Shown here one piece after another: positions 43,165 to 52,361 of a stretch of 64,000 nt of DNA (position 1 is the first letter of the stretch; each line of letters opens with the position of its first letter). The position numbers and the translations under genes were made by a program. Source of the DNA: CAVOHU01 sp963843385. GTDB lineage: Bacteria; Acidobacteriota; Vicinamibacteria; Vicinamibacterales; JAKQTR01. The notes beneath the pieces were generated by a model that was not told the origin of the DNA, made no database searches, and saw only the letters and a list, made by a program, of their open reading frames with translations. The stretch is taken from positions 1,798,001 through 1,862,000 of the forward strand of contig CAWJJY010000007.1 of the NCBI GenBank assembly GCA_963843385.1, read 5' to 3'.

Positions 43165-45438
43165 CTAGCGGGGCGGCCCAAGGCGGTCGAGCAGGAGTTT
43201 CGCCTGCGTCGAACCCGGGTCCATCGCCAGTGCGCGCTGCGCCTCGGATCGGGCGCCGGCCTGGTTCTTCGCCGAAACGTATGCCTCCGCCAGCGCCAGG
43301 TGCGCCGCAAGCGTCTCGTCGCTCCACAGCGAGATCTTCAGCTCGTCGATGGCGTCCTTGAGACGACCGGTCCGAAGGTAGACCCGCCCGAGCAGCAGGT
43401 GAGCCTCGGCGAGGTACGGCGAGAGGTAAACGGCACGGCCGAGCTCCGACACCGCTTCGCGATCACGTTCCTGCTCAACCAGCCGCCGCCCGTGGTCGAG
43501 GTAGATCATGGCGAGTTCCTCGCGCTCCCGCTGGCCGCCGGCATCGATTGTCGACTCGACCCGCTGGGCGTGCGGCGGGCCGAGGCGATCCTTCAGGCGC
43601 GCGAGGCCGCGAAGCGCGGCGTCGGCCTCACCTGGCCGCCTTGTCAGCCCTTCGTAGACCGACGACAGCTGCTGGGCCAGCTCGAGCTCTCGTGCCGCCT
43701 CGGAGGTGGCGCCCGACACCTTCAGCGCCTGCGACAGCACGGCGTGCGCCGCCCCATCCGCGGGATCGAGCCGGACCGCTTCCTTCAGCCAATAGGTGGC
43801 CGCGCCCGCATCGCGCTCGGCCCAGTAGGCGTAGCCCAGATTGAAGACGAAGTCGCCATCCAGCGGGTCGAGTTCCCGCGCCTGGTTGAAATACCACGTC
43901 GGGCGGCCGCCGGATTCGGCCGCCTCGGCGCTCAGCCGCTGCTGCACGACACCGATGTTGTTGAGCACGCTGGCCGATCGCATCCGCTTGAGCAGGCCGG
44001 TGAGCGTGGTCAGCGCCTCGGGGTACTGCTTCAACGAAATTTGAGAACACGACGCGAGGAATCTGGCGTCGGCATAGGATGCCGATGCCTCCGCCACCGC
44101 TTCGAGGACCTTCAACGCGCCCTTGTGATCGCCCGCGCTCGTGTACGCCTTCCACGCGGCAAGGCGCGCATCGTCGAATCCCGGAGCCAGCGAGAGCGCG
44201 GTCTTCAGGCTGGCCAGCTGGGCGGCTGGCGTCTCGGCGATCAGGCCCTTCACATACGCCTCGAACGCCGGCAGCGGAGGCCGCGCCTTGCCTTCGAGAG
44301 CCCTGGACGACGGTGTGCCTGACAGTTGGAGTCCACGGGCAACCCGATCGAAGACGCCCGCCAACTCGGCCAGTCCGCCCTGCGCGCTGAGCTCTGCGTC
44401 CATCCGCCCGGTACCGAGGTGAATGCACCGCGACGTAACGGAGAAGGTCTCGCCGGTTGGTCGAATAATCCCGGTGACCACCGTCGAGGCTCCGACCAGT
44501 TGCCCGACGCGAATGACCGTGGCACGGCTCAGCGTCGCCAAGGGAGGGACCTGAAGGCGTTCGAACGCCCGCAGGCGCTCGTCGCGCGGAATCACCGACG
44601 CGCCCTGCGAGCCGAGCGACTCGGTCAGCAGGACGGCGGCCGCCTCGCTCAGCCAATGCAGGCGAGCCTCGCGGCCCTCGATCTCGAAGGGCACGACGAG
44701 AATCAACCCCGGTTGGCTCTCGGGGGGTATCGACAACTCGAACGAGGGAGAGGCAGAGGGATATGAAGAGGGAGCGGCCCGGAGTGGAAGTGCCCCTCCC
44801 GCGCTTGACACTGCCACGGCCGTCAGCAGCGGGAGGAACCACGCGCCAAGGGTTGAGCCGGCGAGCTGCGCGGGTCCTGTCGTCACCTCGATGGCACAGG
44901 CTTCGGCCCCGGTGGCCCGGCACTCCGCCAGGCGAACGGTGGCGGGCGTCGAGAACTCGCGCAACAACTGCTCAACCAGCGCCGCGTAGTAGCCGCACAG
45001 CGGCTCACTGGCCCTCCCGCGCACGTCGCAGAACAGCGAGCGGCGGATGGAGAAACGGCCGACGCCGGCGCGCCAGCGCGTCGACACTTGCGTCTCGCGA
45101 AACGTCTCGAGCGCCATCCGCCGAGCCATGCGGCAACACCACCGGATCCGCAGCCAGGGCGGCAACCCGCGAATGACCGTGCGCGCGGTGGCGGGTATCG
45201 AGGCCAGGTACCATTCGGCCGCGCATGTGCCGGCCCGACGCACGATGGCGTCGTAGCGCCCACCCTCCATGCGGAGGAAGCTGAACACCGCGTACAAGCC
45301 CGCCAGGTCGAGGCGTCCGTCGCGAAACCCCTCGGCGCTGAGCCACCCTTCGTAGAACCCGAGGCGCATGGGAAGCTCCTCGGCGATGGCTTGATGAAGG
45401 CTGGCCACCACCAGGCGGCCGATTCCCGCGTCTCTCAT
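43165..45438 (-). CDS. Mosaic protein: V4R-like domain, membrane helix, TolB/FlgO-like and TPR domains
   Basis: 757 residues from ATG 45438. Residues about 1-175 resemble a V4R (4-vinyl-reductase-like) ligand-binding domain, ending in the CGYYAALVEQLLREF..AECRATGAEACAIEV pattern. A membrane helix follows (LGAWFLPLLTAVAVSSAGGALPL, about 190), then a FlgO/TolB-N-like periplasmic domain (LILVVPFEIEGREARLHWLSEAAAVLLTESL) and about eight TPR units (residues ~380-757, e.g. AWKAYTSAGDHKGALKVLEAVA). Function unknown; divergent from mobA. The domain fusion is unusual and described under findings. Confidence 0.7.
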   Translation of the reverse strand: MRDAGIGRLVVASLHQAIAEELPMRLGFYEGWLSAEGFRDGRLDLAGLYAVFSFLRMEGGRYDAIVRRAGTCAAEWYLASIPATARTVIRGLPPWLRIRWCCRMARRMALETFRETQVSTRWRAGVGRFSIRRSLFCDVRGRASEPLCGYYAALVEQLLREFSTPATVRLAECRATGAEACAIEVTTGPAQLAGSTLGAWFLPLLTAVAVSSAGGALPLRAAPSSYPSASPSFELSIPPESQPGLILVVPFEIEGREARLHWLSEAAAVLLTESLGSQGASVIPRDERLRAFERLQVPPLATLSRATVIRVGQLVGASTVVTGIIRPTGETFSVTSRCIHLGTGRMDAELSAQGGLAELAGVFDRVARGLQLSGTPSSRALEGKARPPLPAFEAYVKGLIAETPAAQLASLKTALSLAPGFDDARLAAWKAYTSAGDHKGALKVLEAVAEASASYADARFLASCSQISLKQYPEALTTLTGLLKRMRSASVLNNIGVVQQRLSAEAAESGGRPTWYFNQARELDPLDGDFVFNLGYAYWAERDAGAATYWLKEAVRLDPADGAAHAVLSQALKVSGATSEAARELELAQQLSSVYEGLTRRPGEADAALRGLARLKDRLGPPHAQRVESTIDAGGQREREELAMIYLDHGRRLVEQERDREAVSELGRAVYLSPYLAEAHLLLGRVYLRTGRLKDAIDELKISLWSDETLAAHLALAEAYVSAKNQAGARSEAQRALAMDPGSTQAKLLLDRLGPPR

Positions 45439-45615
45439 TTTTCTGCTAACGTAGGACCTCCGTGGGCCCGACCGCACGGCGGGCAGCCACGCAGCACTCC
45501 ACTCAGGTGGATCAGGAATGTCGAGGCAGCATCGCACGCTTCAGGGCGTTCCCGCAACCTTGCCATCCCCGCGGGACCACGTGTCCGGATCCCGCATGAG
45601 GAAAAGGACGCTTCG

Positions 45616-46218
45616 TTGGTCACAGCGGCGATTCTGGCAGGCGGGCTGGCAAAGCGGCTTGGCGGACGGGAGAAGAGCCGCCTGCTGATCGGCGGGGAGA
45701 CCATCCTCTCGCGACAGGTGCGGGTGCTGAAGGACGTCGCCGGCGAGATCTTGCTGGTCGGGGGCGTCACGACGCGGCACGCTTCGCCGGGACTCATCCT
45801 CGTGCCGGACTTCCAGCCAGGCACGGGCGTGCTAGGTGGCATCTACTCGGCGCTGCTCGCGTCTGATTCGGACCGCGTCCTTGTCGTCGGATGCGACATG
45901 CCGTTTCTGACCGTGGCGTTTCTGTCGAGGGTGATCGAGGAATCCGAGGGCGTGGATGTCGTGATGCCCCGCACGAACGACGGGTGGCAACCGTTGTGCG
46001 CGTGCTACGGGCAAGCCTGCCAGACCACGATCCGGCGGCGCCTCGACGCCGGCCGGCTGAAGGTTGTCGACATGATTCCCGAAGTCGCGGTCCGTGAGAT
46101 TGGCCCGGCCGTGGTGGCATCGTACGACCCGCACGGCGATCTGCTGTTGAACATCAACACGCCCGGCGATCTGGCCCTCGGCCGCGCTCATGCGCGCCGC
46201 AGGCGAAGGGTGCTCTGA
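45616..46218 (+). CDS. mobA: Molybdenum cofactor guanylyltransferase MobA
   Basis: 200 residues from TTG 45616, with AAAGGA 7 nt upstream; longer ATG-start frames upstream are antisense to the TPR gene. Signature segments: ILAGGLAKRLGGREKSRLLIGGETIL, VVGCDMPFLTVAFL and a DVVMPRTNDGWQPLCACYG block. It attaches GMP to molybdopterin. Followed by argS with a 54-bp gap. A ribosome start at TTG is less common but the family N-terminus demands it. Confidence 0.85.
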   Translation: MVTAAILAGGLAKRLGGREKSRLLIGGETILSRQVRVLKDVAGEILLVGGVTTRHASPGLILVPDFQPGTGVLGGIYSALLASDSDRVLVVGCDMPFLTVAFLSRVIEESEGVDVVMPRTNDGWQPLCACYGQACQTTIRRRLDAGRLKVVDMIPEVAVREIGPAVVASYDPHGDLLLNINTPGDLALGRAHARRRRRVL

Positions 46219-46272
46219 GGCGCGGGGCTCCGCCGCCCGAGAGGCCCGACCCGTCCCGAGACTGGATATCCC

Positions 46273-48321
46273 ATGATTCTCGCCGTTCACGACGTCATCC
46301 GCGAGCGTGTCGTTCAGGCGGTCACCGCACTCTACGGCCTCGAGCCCGCGGCGATTCCGGCGGTGGCCATCGCCGGCACGCCCAACCGGGCGCTGGGCGA
46401 CCTGGCCGTCCCGCTCGCCTTCGAGCTCGCGCGACGCCTCCGCAAGGCGCCCCGTGCCATCGGACAGGAAATCGCCACGGCCCTGGGTGCCGTCCCCGGC
46501 GTGGCGCGCGTCGAGTGCACGCCCAACGGTTACCTCAATTTCCATCTCGATCGCCCGGCGTTCCTGACGAGCCGCCTCACCGGGCAGGCCCCGACCTCAT
46601 CGGTCGCGGCGCGGGAAGGCAAGGCGATCGTCGAGCACACGGCCATCAACCCGAACAAGGCCGCCCACATCGGGCACCTGCGGAATTCCGCGCTTGGCGA
46701 CACGCTGGTGCGTGCCCTCCGGTTCCTGGGCCAGGAAGTGGAGATCCAGAACTACATCGACGATACCGGCGTCCAGGTGGCGGACGTCGTCGTCGGCTTC
46801 TGCGACATCGAAGGCAAGACCCTCCAGCAAGTCGAAGCCATCGCCGGCTCCACCAGATTCGACTTCCACTGCTGGGAGCTCTACGCGCGGGTCACCGACT
46901 GGTACCAGGCTTCCAAGGACCGCCTGGCGATCAGGGCAGCCGCCCTGCACGACATCGAGCACGGCGAGGGCGAACGCGCGGCGGTTGCCAGGTTCGTCGC
47001 GGATCGCATCGTGCGCTACCACCTGAAGACGATGGCCAGGATGAACGTGAAGTACGACCTGCTGACGTGGGAAGGCGACATCCTGAGGCTGCAGTTCTGG
47101 AACCGGGCCTTCGAGATTCTGAAGTCGGACGGCACCGTGTACCTCCAGACGAAGGGCCGGCTCGCCGGCTGCTGGGTGATGCGCATCGCCGAGGCAGCGG
47201 CAGGTGAAGACCAGCTGGTGACCGATTCCGCCCGGGACGCGGTCGAGGAAGATGCCGGCGGGGCGGAGGAGGAAGGCGACCTCGCCGAGAAGGTCATCGT
47301 TCGATCAAATGGGACGGTCACCTACGTCGGGAAGGACATGGCGTACCAGTTCTGGAAGTTCGGCCTGTTGGGCCGGGATTTCCACTACCGCCTGTTTGGC
47401 GAAGATGGCAAGGACGGGCCGCTATGGGCGACGAGCACGACGCCCACGCCCGAAGAGGCCTCACACCCGCCCTTTGGCCAGGGCAGAACCATTTATAACG
47501 TCATCGACGTTCGGCAGTCGTACCTGCAGAAACTCCTGAAGCAGGCGCTCGCCGCGGCCGGCCATCACTCGGAGGCGGAACACTCGATTCACTTCTCGTA
47601 CGAGATGGTGGCGCTCTCGCACCAGACGGCGCGCCAGCTCGGGTACTCCTCCGAGGCGGAGGAGGCCGGAAAGCCATTCGTCGAGGTCTCGGGACGCAAG
47701 GGACTCGGCGTCAAGGCCGACGACCTGATCGACGCACTGGTGGCCAAGGCGGAAGGCGAGGTGGCCAGGCGCAATCCCGTACTGACCCAGGCGGAGGTTC
47801 GTCGCACGGCGGAGATGATTGCCGTGGCGGCGGTCCGGTATTTCCTCGTCAAGTTCTCGCGCGGCAAGGTCATCGCGTTCGACATTGACGAGGCCCTCAA
47901 TTTCGAGGGCGAAAGTGGCCCGTACCTGCAGTATGCTGTCGTTCGTGCGAACAACATCTTCCAGAAGCTGCACAGCCGGGACCTCCTGGACGAGGCCGCA
48001 GTGCTCGCCGGACTGGAGGGGGCTGCCACCGACGAACTCGCCAGCAGCGTCGACGACCATGGCCTCTGGGCGCTCGTCCTCGAGGCGTCGCGGCTCGACG
48101 AAGTTGCCCTGCAGGCGGTTCGGACCTTGGAGTTCTCGGGCATTGCCAAGTGGGCGTTCGGCCTGGCCCAGCTGTTCAACGCCTACTATCACCGATACCC
48201 GGTCCTGAACGAGGAACGGTCAGACGTCAAGCTCTGGCGCGCAGCGGGCGTGGCCTATTTCCGCGACCAGCTCACCCGCGCTCTCGACCTGATGGGCATC
48301 GAAATCCCGGTACGGATGTAA
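46273..48321 (+). CDS. argS: Arginyl-tRNA synthetase
   Basis: 682 residues. N-terminal tRNA-binding domain, class I core with the NPNKAAHIGHLRNSALGD (HIGH) signature near residue 120, an extra internal domain (the 245-330 region with the AEEEGDLAEKVIVRSNGT segment), GRKGLGVKADDLID in place of KMSKS, and the C-terminal DALR domain ending GIEIPVRM. Longer than E. coli ArgRS because of the internal Asp/Glu-rich insertion. Co-oriented with mobA and the downstream hydrolase. Confidence 0.95.
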   Translation: MILAVHDVIRERVVQAVTALYGLEPAAIPAVAIAGTPNRALGDLAVPLAFELARRLRKAPRAIGQEIATALGAVPGVARVECTPNGYLNFHLDRPAFLTSRLTGQAPTSSVAAREGKAIVEHTAINPNKAAHIGHLRNSALGDTLVRALRFLGQEVEIQNYIDDTGVQVADVVVGFCDIEGKTLQQVEAIAGSTRFDFHCWELYARVTDWYQASKDRLAIRAAALHDIEHGEGERAAVARFVADRIVRYHLKTMARMNVKYDLLTWEGDILRLQFWNRAFEILKSDGTVYLQTKGRLAGCWVMRIAEAAAGEDQLVTDSARDAVEEDAGGAEEEGDLAEKVIVRSNGTVTYVGKDMAYQFWKFGLLGRDFHYRLFGEDGKDGPLWATSTTPTPEEASHPPFGQGRTIYNVIDVRQSYLQKLLKQALAAAGHHSEAEHSIHFSYEMVALSHQTARQLGYSSEAEEAGKPFVEVSGRKGLGVKADDLIDALVAKAEGEVARRNPVLTQAEVRRTAEMIAVAAVRYFLVKFSRGKVIAFDIDEALNFEGESGPYLQYAVVRANNIFQKLHSRDLLDEAAVLAGLEGAATDELASSVDDHGLWALVLEASRLDEVALQAVRTLEFSGIAKWAFGLAQLFNAYYHRYPVLNEERSDVKLWRAAGVAYFRDQLTRALDLMGIEIPVRM

Positions 48322-48354
48322 CGTCGCAAGGCGTGCCTCCGGAGGCCGTTCACC

Positions 48355-49056
48355 ATGCATCCACACATCGCGGTCACCCCGTGCCGGGCTCTCCCTGACT
48401 ATCTGGAGTCGGTCCGCATTGCCGGCGGCGAGCCCCGGGCGCTCGACTTCACCGCCGACCTGCCCGATCAGGTGGTGAACTGGTGCCACGGCCTCCTGCT
48501 GACCGGCGGAGGGGACATCGACCCCGGACGGTACGGCGAAGCGCCGCACCCGGCGCTCTCTGGCGTCGATCGCGACCGCGATGCCTACGAAATCTCGCTG
48601 GTGGGCCAGGCCATCGAACGCGACATTCCGGTGCTCGCGATTTGTCGTGGGGCGCAGATGCTCAACGTGGCTCGCGGCGGAACGCTGGTCCAGGACCTCC
48701 CCACCCAGGTACCAGGCGCAGCCGGGCACAACGTCAAGGTTCCGCTCTATGGGATCGCGCACGAAGTGTGGGTCAACAAGGGCAGCCTCCTGTGGTCGCT
48801 CATGCAGGAGCAGACCCTGGAAGCGGATACCTGCGACGTCAACAGCCGGCACCACCAGGCCATCAAGACCCTCGCGCCGGAGTTCGAGATCTGCGCCACC
48901 TCGCCGGATGGCGTCATCGAGGCCATCGTACGTCCCGCGTCTCGCTTCTGCCTCGGAGTCCAGTGGCACCCGGAGAACTTCTGGCGAACAGGTGAATTCC
49001 GGCCGCTCTTCGAGGGGTTCATCGCAGCCTGCCGGACCACTCAATCGACGGTGTAA
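48355..49056 (+). CDS. Class-I glutamine amidotransferase-like hydrolase (peptidase C26, PuuD-like)
   Basis: 233 residues with GGAGG before the ATG. Catalytic triad is readable: nucleophile Cys in PVLAICRGAQMLNVARGG and the His/Glu in CLGVQWHPENFW. The GLLLTGGGDIDPGRYGE block is the C26 signature. Relatives hydrolyse gamma-glutamyl-GABA or gamma-linked Glu; substrate is unknown here, and no putrescine genes are present. Confidence 0.85.
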   Translation: MHPHIAVTPCRALPDYLESVRIAGGEPRALDFTADLPDQVVNWCHGLLLTGGGDIDPGRYGEAPHPALSGVDRDRDAYEISLVGQAIERDIPVLAICRGAQMLNVARGGTLVQDLPTQVPGAAGHNVKVPLYGIAHEVWVNKGSLLWSLMQEQTLEADTCDVNSRHHQAIKTLAPEFEICATSPDGVIEAIVRPASRFCLGVQWHPENFWRTGEFRPLFEGFIAACRTTQSTV

Positions 49057-49234
49057 ACAACGCCTGCCCGCGACCTGTTGCCGGGTCTGCCTTCGACTCC
49101 GCTCCGGCCAGGGAAGACCCGGCCTCAATCTGAAGTAGCGCGCCTCCGTCGTGCGCTTGGCTCTCGCGTGGCGCGCGGAGCCCGGGGCCTGAGACTCCAA
49201 TCCTCCGCCACCCTCCAGCCCCCGGCCGAGATCG

Positions 49235-49250
49235 TGGCCGCCCTTCAGTT
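49235..49250 (-). repeat. 16-bp sequence shared with the sigma-factor 3' end
   Basis: TGGCCGCCCTTCAGTT (plus strand) occurs here and identically at 28024-28039. In both genes it covers the last codon (Asn), the TGA stop and the following 10 bp. A GC-rich tract follows 3' in each case. Confidence 0.8.
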
Positions 49251-50585
49251 CCTATCGAGAATGGCCAGGACTTCGACGTGCGGCGTGTTCGGGAACAGGT
49301 CGAATCCGCGGACCGACTCGAGACGATATCCGCGGGCGAGGAAGCGGCCGATGTCGCGCGCGAGCGTGGCGATATCGCAGGACACGAACACGATGCGCGC
49401 GGCGGCCAAACCGATGGCCCGGTCGCACGCGTCTCTCGACATCCCCGTGCGGGGCGGATCGAGGATGAGCGTGGTCGCGTCGATTCCCCGGGCGCTCTCG
49501 AGGAATTGCTCCACCGGCAGGTGGCGCACGAACAGTCGATCTGCGTAGGGCGCGGCGTTGGTCCGCAAATCCTCGGCGGTGGTCGCGTGGCCCTCGACGG
49601 CGACGATCCGATGACGGCCCGCGGCTGCCAGCGCGACCCCGAAGAGTCCGACCCCGGCGTAGAGGTCGACCACCGGCCCGTCCGGGCACGCGGCCAGCAC
49701 CCGGCTGACCAGCGAGGGCAGCAGGTAGCGATTCCCCTGGAAAAACGCCCGCACGTGGCGCCGGAGGCGTACGAGGGGGTCGGGCGCCCCGGGCGAGGCC
49801 CCGGGCGACGCCTGATCTGATTCGTTTGCGGGCGCAGCTGGCTGGCCGGGGCGCAGGTCGAGGCGATCGGTGACGTACGGCTCGCCGTGGACGATCCTGA
49901 CCTCGCGATCTTCGGTTCGCGTCCAGGTGAGACCGGTGAAGGCCTGCAATCCGCGCAGCTGTTTCGGCGAGGGCAGGCGCGCCTGCTCCGCCAGTTCGAT
50001 GTGGATGGCGCGCTCGCTCGCTGGAATGTTCTCCGCCCATTCAATCGAAGCGGCGCCCTGGTGACCTGCCGACTTCAGCGCCACGCCCAGCGCAGCGACC
50101 GCCGCGTCGGAATCCGGCAACAGCTGGCCGGTCTGCGCGACGTCGCACACCTCGTGCGTGCCTTCACGCAGGAATCCGACGCGCCCGTCCCGCACGTGCA
50201 GCCGCGCGCGCATCCGATAGCCCCGCTCCGGAGAGCGTTCCACCGCGATCGGTTCCTCCCAGGCGATCCGCGCCAGCCGCAACAGCCCGTCGCGGATCAC
50301 CTCGCCCTTCAGGCGCACCTGGGTGTCGTAACGGATGTGGGCGTAGACCGCGCCGCCGCACGCGACATCCGCCACGACCGGCCGTCGATCCGCATGCGGC
50401 TCCAGCACGTCGACCACGCTGGCGTGGGCCACTCCCTTTGCCACGCGATCGACGCGAGCCCGCACGGGTTCGCCCGGGAGCGTGCCGCTCACGAGCACCA
50501 CCTGTCCGTCGTGGCGTGCGAGCATGGCTCCGCCGGCGGCGGGTTTTTCGGCAACGAGCGTGACGAGGTCACCAGGTAACAGCAT
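49245..50585 (-). CDS. TrmA/RlmD-family RNA uracil-5-methyltransferase
   Basis: 446 residues from ATG 50585 (MLLPGDLVTLVAEK). An N-terminal TRAM-like segment is followed by the methyltransferase: SAM pocket VVDLYAGVGLFGVALA and DPPRTGMSRD and the catalytic Cys in FVSCDIATLARD. It would methylate U in 23S rRNA or tRNA. The four-Cys iron-sulfur cluster of RlmD is not intact: only CGGAVYA remains of the CGGCxxQ motif. Ends N-TGA in the 16-bp repeat. Confidence 0.85.
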   Translation of the reverse strand: MLLPGDLVTLVAEKPAAGGAMLARHDGQVVLVSGTLPGEPVRARVDRVAKGVAHASVVDVLEPHADRRPVVADVACGGAVYAHIRYDTQVRLKGEVIRDGLLRLARIAWEEPIAVERSPERGYRMRARLHVRDGRVGFLREGTHEVCDVAQTGQLLPDSDAAVAALGVALKSAGHQGAASIEWAENIPASERAIHIELAEQARLPSPKQLRGLQAFTGLTWTRTEDREVRIVHGEPYVTDRLDLRPGQPAAPANESDQASPGASPGAPDPLVRLRRHVRAFFQGNRYLLPSLVSRVLAACPDGPVVDLYAGVGLFGVALAAAGRHRIVAVEGHATTAEDLRTNAAPYADRLFVRHLPVEQFLESARGIDATTLILDPPRTGMSRDACDRAIGLAAARIVFVSCDIATLARDIGRFLARGYRLESVRGFDLFPNTPHVEVLAILDRN

Positions 50586-50616
50586 GCCGCGTGATCCGTG
50601 ATTGGCCCGATCGCGC

Positions 50617-51333
50617 CTACTCGAACCGGATGGCCGGCAGTCCCATGGCTGCGCGGACGAGGCGGTCGCGGCTCGCGGAGAGCGCCCTGCCATAGTCCTC
50701 GCCGGAGAGCCTCGTCTCGAATGGCTCGAGCTCGATGCGGGCGTCGCGGTCGAGCTCGGCCAGGAGCACGGCCCCGGCCTCCTGACGCGCCGCATCGACA
50801 AGACGCGCGTCGATGGCCGCCAGCTTTCCGATAGCGTCCTCGCGCGCGGGACCTCGCAATCGTTCAGCCCCGCCGCGGAGCAGGTCGAGGTCCCGGACCG
50901 CCTGCTCGAGGGCGCCGTCCCAACCCGCCGACAGCACGGCTCCGGCCCTGATGGCCGTCAACCTCGCAATGACCCGATCGAGATGGCCCGGCAGAGAGCG
51001 CTTCGATCTGGCCGGCTTCCCGTTCTCTACGCTCTCGCCGGCTTCTTCGGCCTGAGCGGTTCGCAACCCGACGGCCCGCCGCCACTGATCGAACGCGTCG
51101 AGGACATCGGCTTCACAGAACTCGACTCGCACCGGGCGCCGGCGCGGACCGCGGGCGGCCGCCCGATCGACGTGACGATCGATGCCGCGGAGGACCACCT
51201 TCAAGGGGATGCCCTGGCGCGCCCACTCTCGCACCATGTCGAAGGCCGGCCCGGCAACGCGCACGAGGTGGCCTTCGTTTCTCTGGCAGAGATACGCCTC
51301 GATCTGCCGGCAGTAGTCGTCGGTCTCCACCAT
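50617..51333 (-). CDS. Hypothetical protein
   Basis: 238 residues, start ATG 51333 (MVETDDYCRQIEAYL). Predicted mainly helical and soluble, with no signal peptide or membrane segment; the first 65 residues include RQGIPLKVVLRGIDRHVDRAA, and a Cys pair (YLCQRN, VEFCEAD) is visible. I recognise no family. It sits between the methyltransferase and coaX genes in the same direction. Confidence 0.6.
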   Translation of the reverse strand: MVETDDYCRQIEAYLCQRNEGHLVRVAGPAFDMVREWARQGIPLKVVLRGIDRHVDRAAARGPRRRPVRVEFCEADVLDAFDQWRRAVGLRTAQAEEAGESVENGKPARSKRSLPGHLDRVIARLTAIRAGAVLSAGWDGALEQAVRDLDLLRGGAERLRGPAREDAIGKLAAIDARLVDAARQEAGAVLLAELDRDARIELEPFETRLSGEDYGRALSASRDRLVRAAMGLPAIRFE

Positions 51334-51412
51334 CGAACTCCAGCATCGCCCGTCAGCGCCCCGGGCACCCGCGACACGTCTCCGCCTTGGCGTCGCGGTC
51401 CGGGACTCGCGA

Positions 51413-52207
51413 CTACTCCTGCCAGGCCGACGGCCGGTTCCGCTCCCACAGGATGAGCAAACCGTACAGTGTCAGGTCCCGATCGATCGCGTCCACCACG
51501 TTGGTTTCCGGCGCAATCGATTCCGCGAGCCCGCCGGTCGCGACGCAGTAGGCCGACCCGCCCAGCGCCGCCTTCAACCGATGGACCAGGCCTTCGACCA
51601 TTCCGACGTAGCCGTAGAACAGACCGGACTGCATCGACCCCACGGTGGTGCGCCCGATGACGTCCTCGGGCTTCCGCACGTCGATCCGGGGCAGGCGCGC
51701 CGCGCGCTGGAACAACGCGTCGGCGGAGATCTGGATACCGGGGCAGATGACGCCACCGAGGTACTCGCCCTTCGCCGAGATCGCATCGAACGTCGTGGCG
51801 GTCCCGAAATCCACCACGATGAGCGGTGTGCCGCGCTGGCGCCCGTACCGCTCAACGGCCGCGATCCCGTTCACCAGACGATCGGCGCCGACTTCGGACG
51901 GGTTGTCATACAGATTCGGCATCCCGGTGATGACGCCCGTGTCCAGGTTCAGGGGCATCTGGCCTATGTAGCGCTGCGACATCTCCAGCATGGTGGCGGT
52001 CAAGGGCGGGACGACCGATGCCATCACGACCCCGTCGATAGAGGCGATCGGGAATCCGCCCCGCTCGAGCAACTGGGTCACCGTGAGGCCGAGCTCGTCG
52101 ACGGTGCGTTCGCGCGAGGTGGCGAGACGCCAGCTGTGCGCGAGCTCACGGCCGCGGAACACCCCGAGCACGACATTCGTGTTGCCAACGTCAATGGCCA
52201 GCAGCAT
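51413..52207 (-). CDS. coaX: Type III pantothenate kinase
   Basis: First step of coenzyme A synthesis, ASKHA fold. 264 residues from ATG 52207 (MLLAIDVGNTNVVLGVFRG), with GAGG 9 nt upstream; an ATG 21 bp further upstream is less likely. Motifs: DVGNTN, GADRLVNGIAAV, VVDFGTATTFDAIS (phosphate loop and Asp) and CVATGGLAE. No signal peptide. Adjacent birA and nadC are other cofactor-related genes. Confidence 0.93.
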   Translation of the reverse strand: MLLAIDVGNTNVVLGVFRGRELAHSWRLATSRERTVDELGLTVTQLLERGGFPIASIDGVVMASVVPPLTATMLEMSQRYIGQMPLNLDTGVITGMPNLYDNPSEVGADRLVNGIAAVERYGRQRGTPLIVVDFGTATTFDAISAKGEYLGGVICPGIQISADALFQRAARLPRIDVRKPEDVIGRTTVGSMQSGLFYGYVGMVEGLVHRLKAALGGSAYCVATGGLAESIAPETNVVDAIDRDLTLYGLLILWERNRPSAWQE

Positions 52208-52333
52208 CTCAGCATCCTCTTCTGACAACCGCGGGCTGGGGCCTAAGCGCCAGGCGCTGGTTCGATCGTCTCGACCAGCCGCGACGCCGCCACCAAGAAC
52301 GGATTGTAGCGTGACCCCAGTCTGACGAGCGCC

Positions 52334-52361
52334 CAGCCCCTAGCCCCTGGCCCCCAGCCCC
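52334..52361 (-). repeat. Heptanucleotide array at the birA 3' end
   Basis: Plus-strand 7-mers CAGCCCC, TAGCCCC, TGGCCCC and CAGCCCC from 52334 run in phase. The birA stop codon (plus CTA, 52340-52342) lies inside the array, so the last BirA residues (..GLGARG) are encoded by it. Confidence 0.7.
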
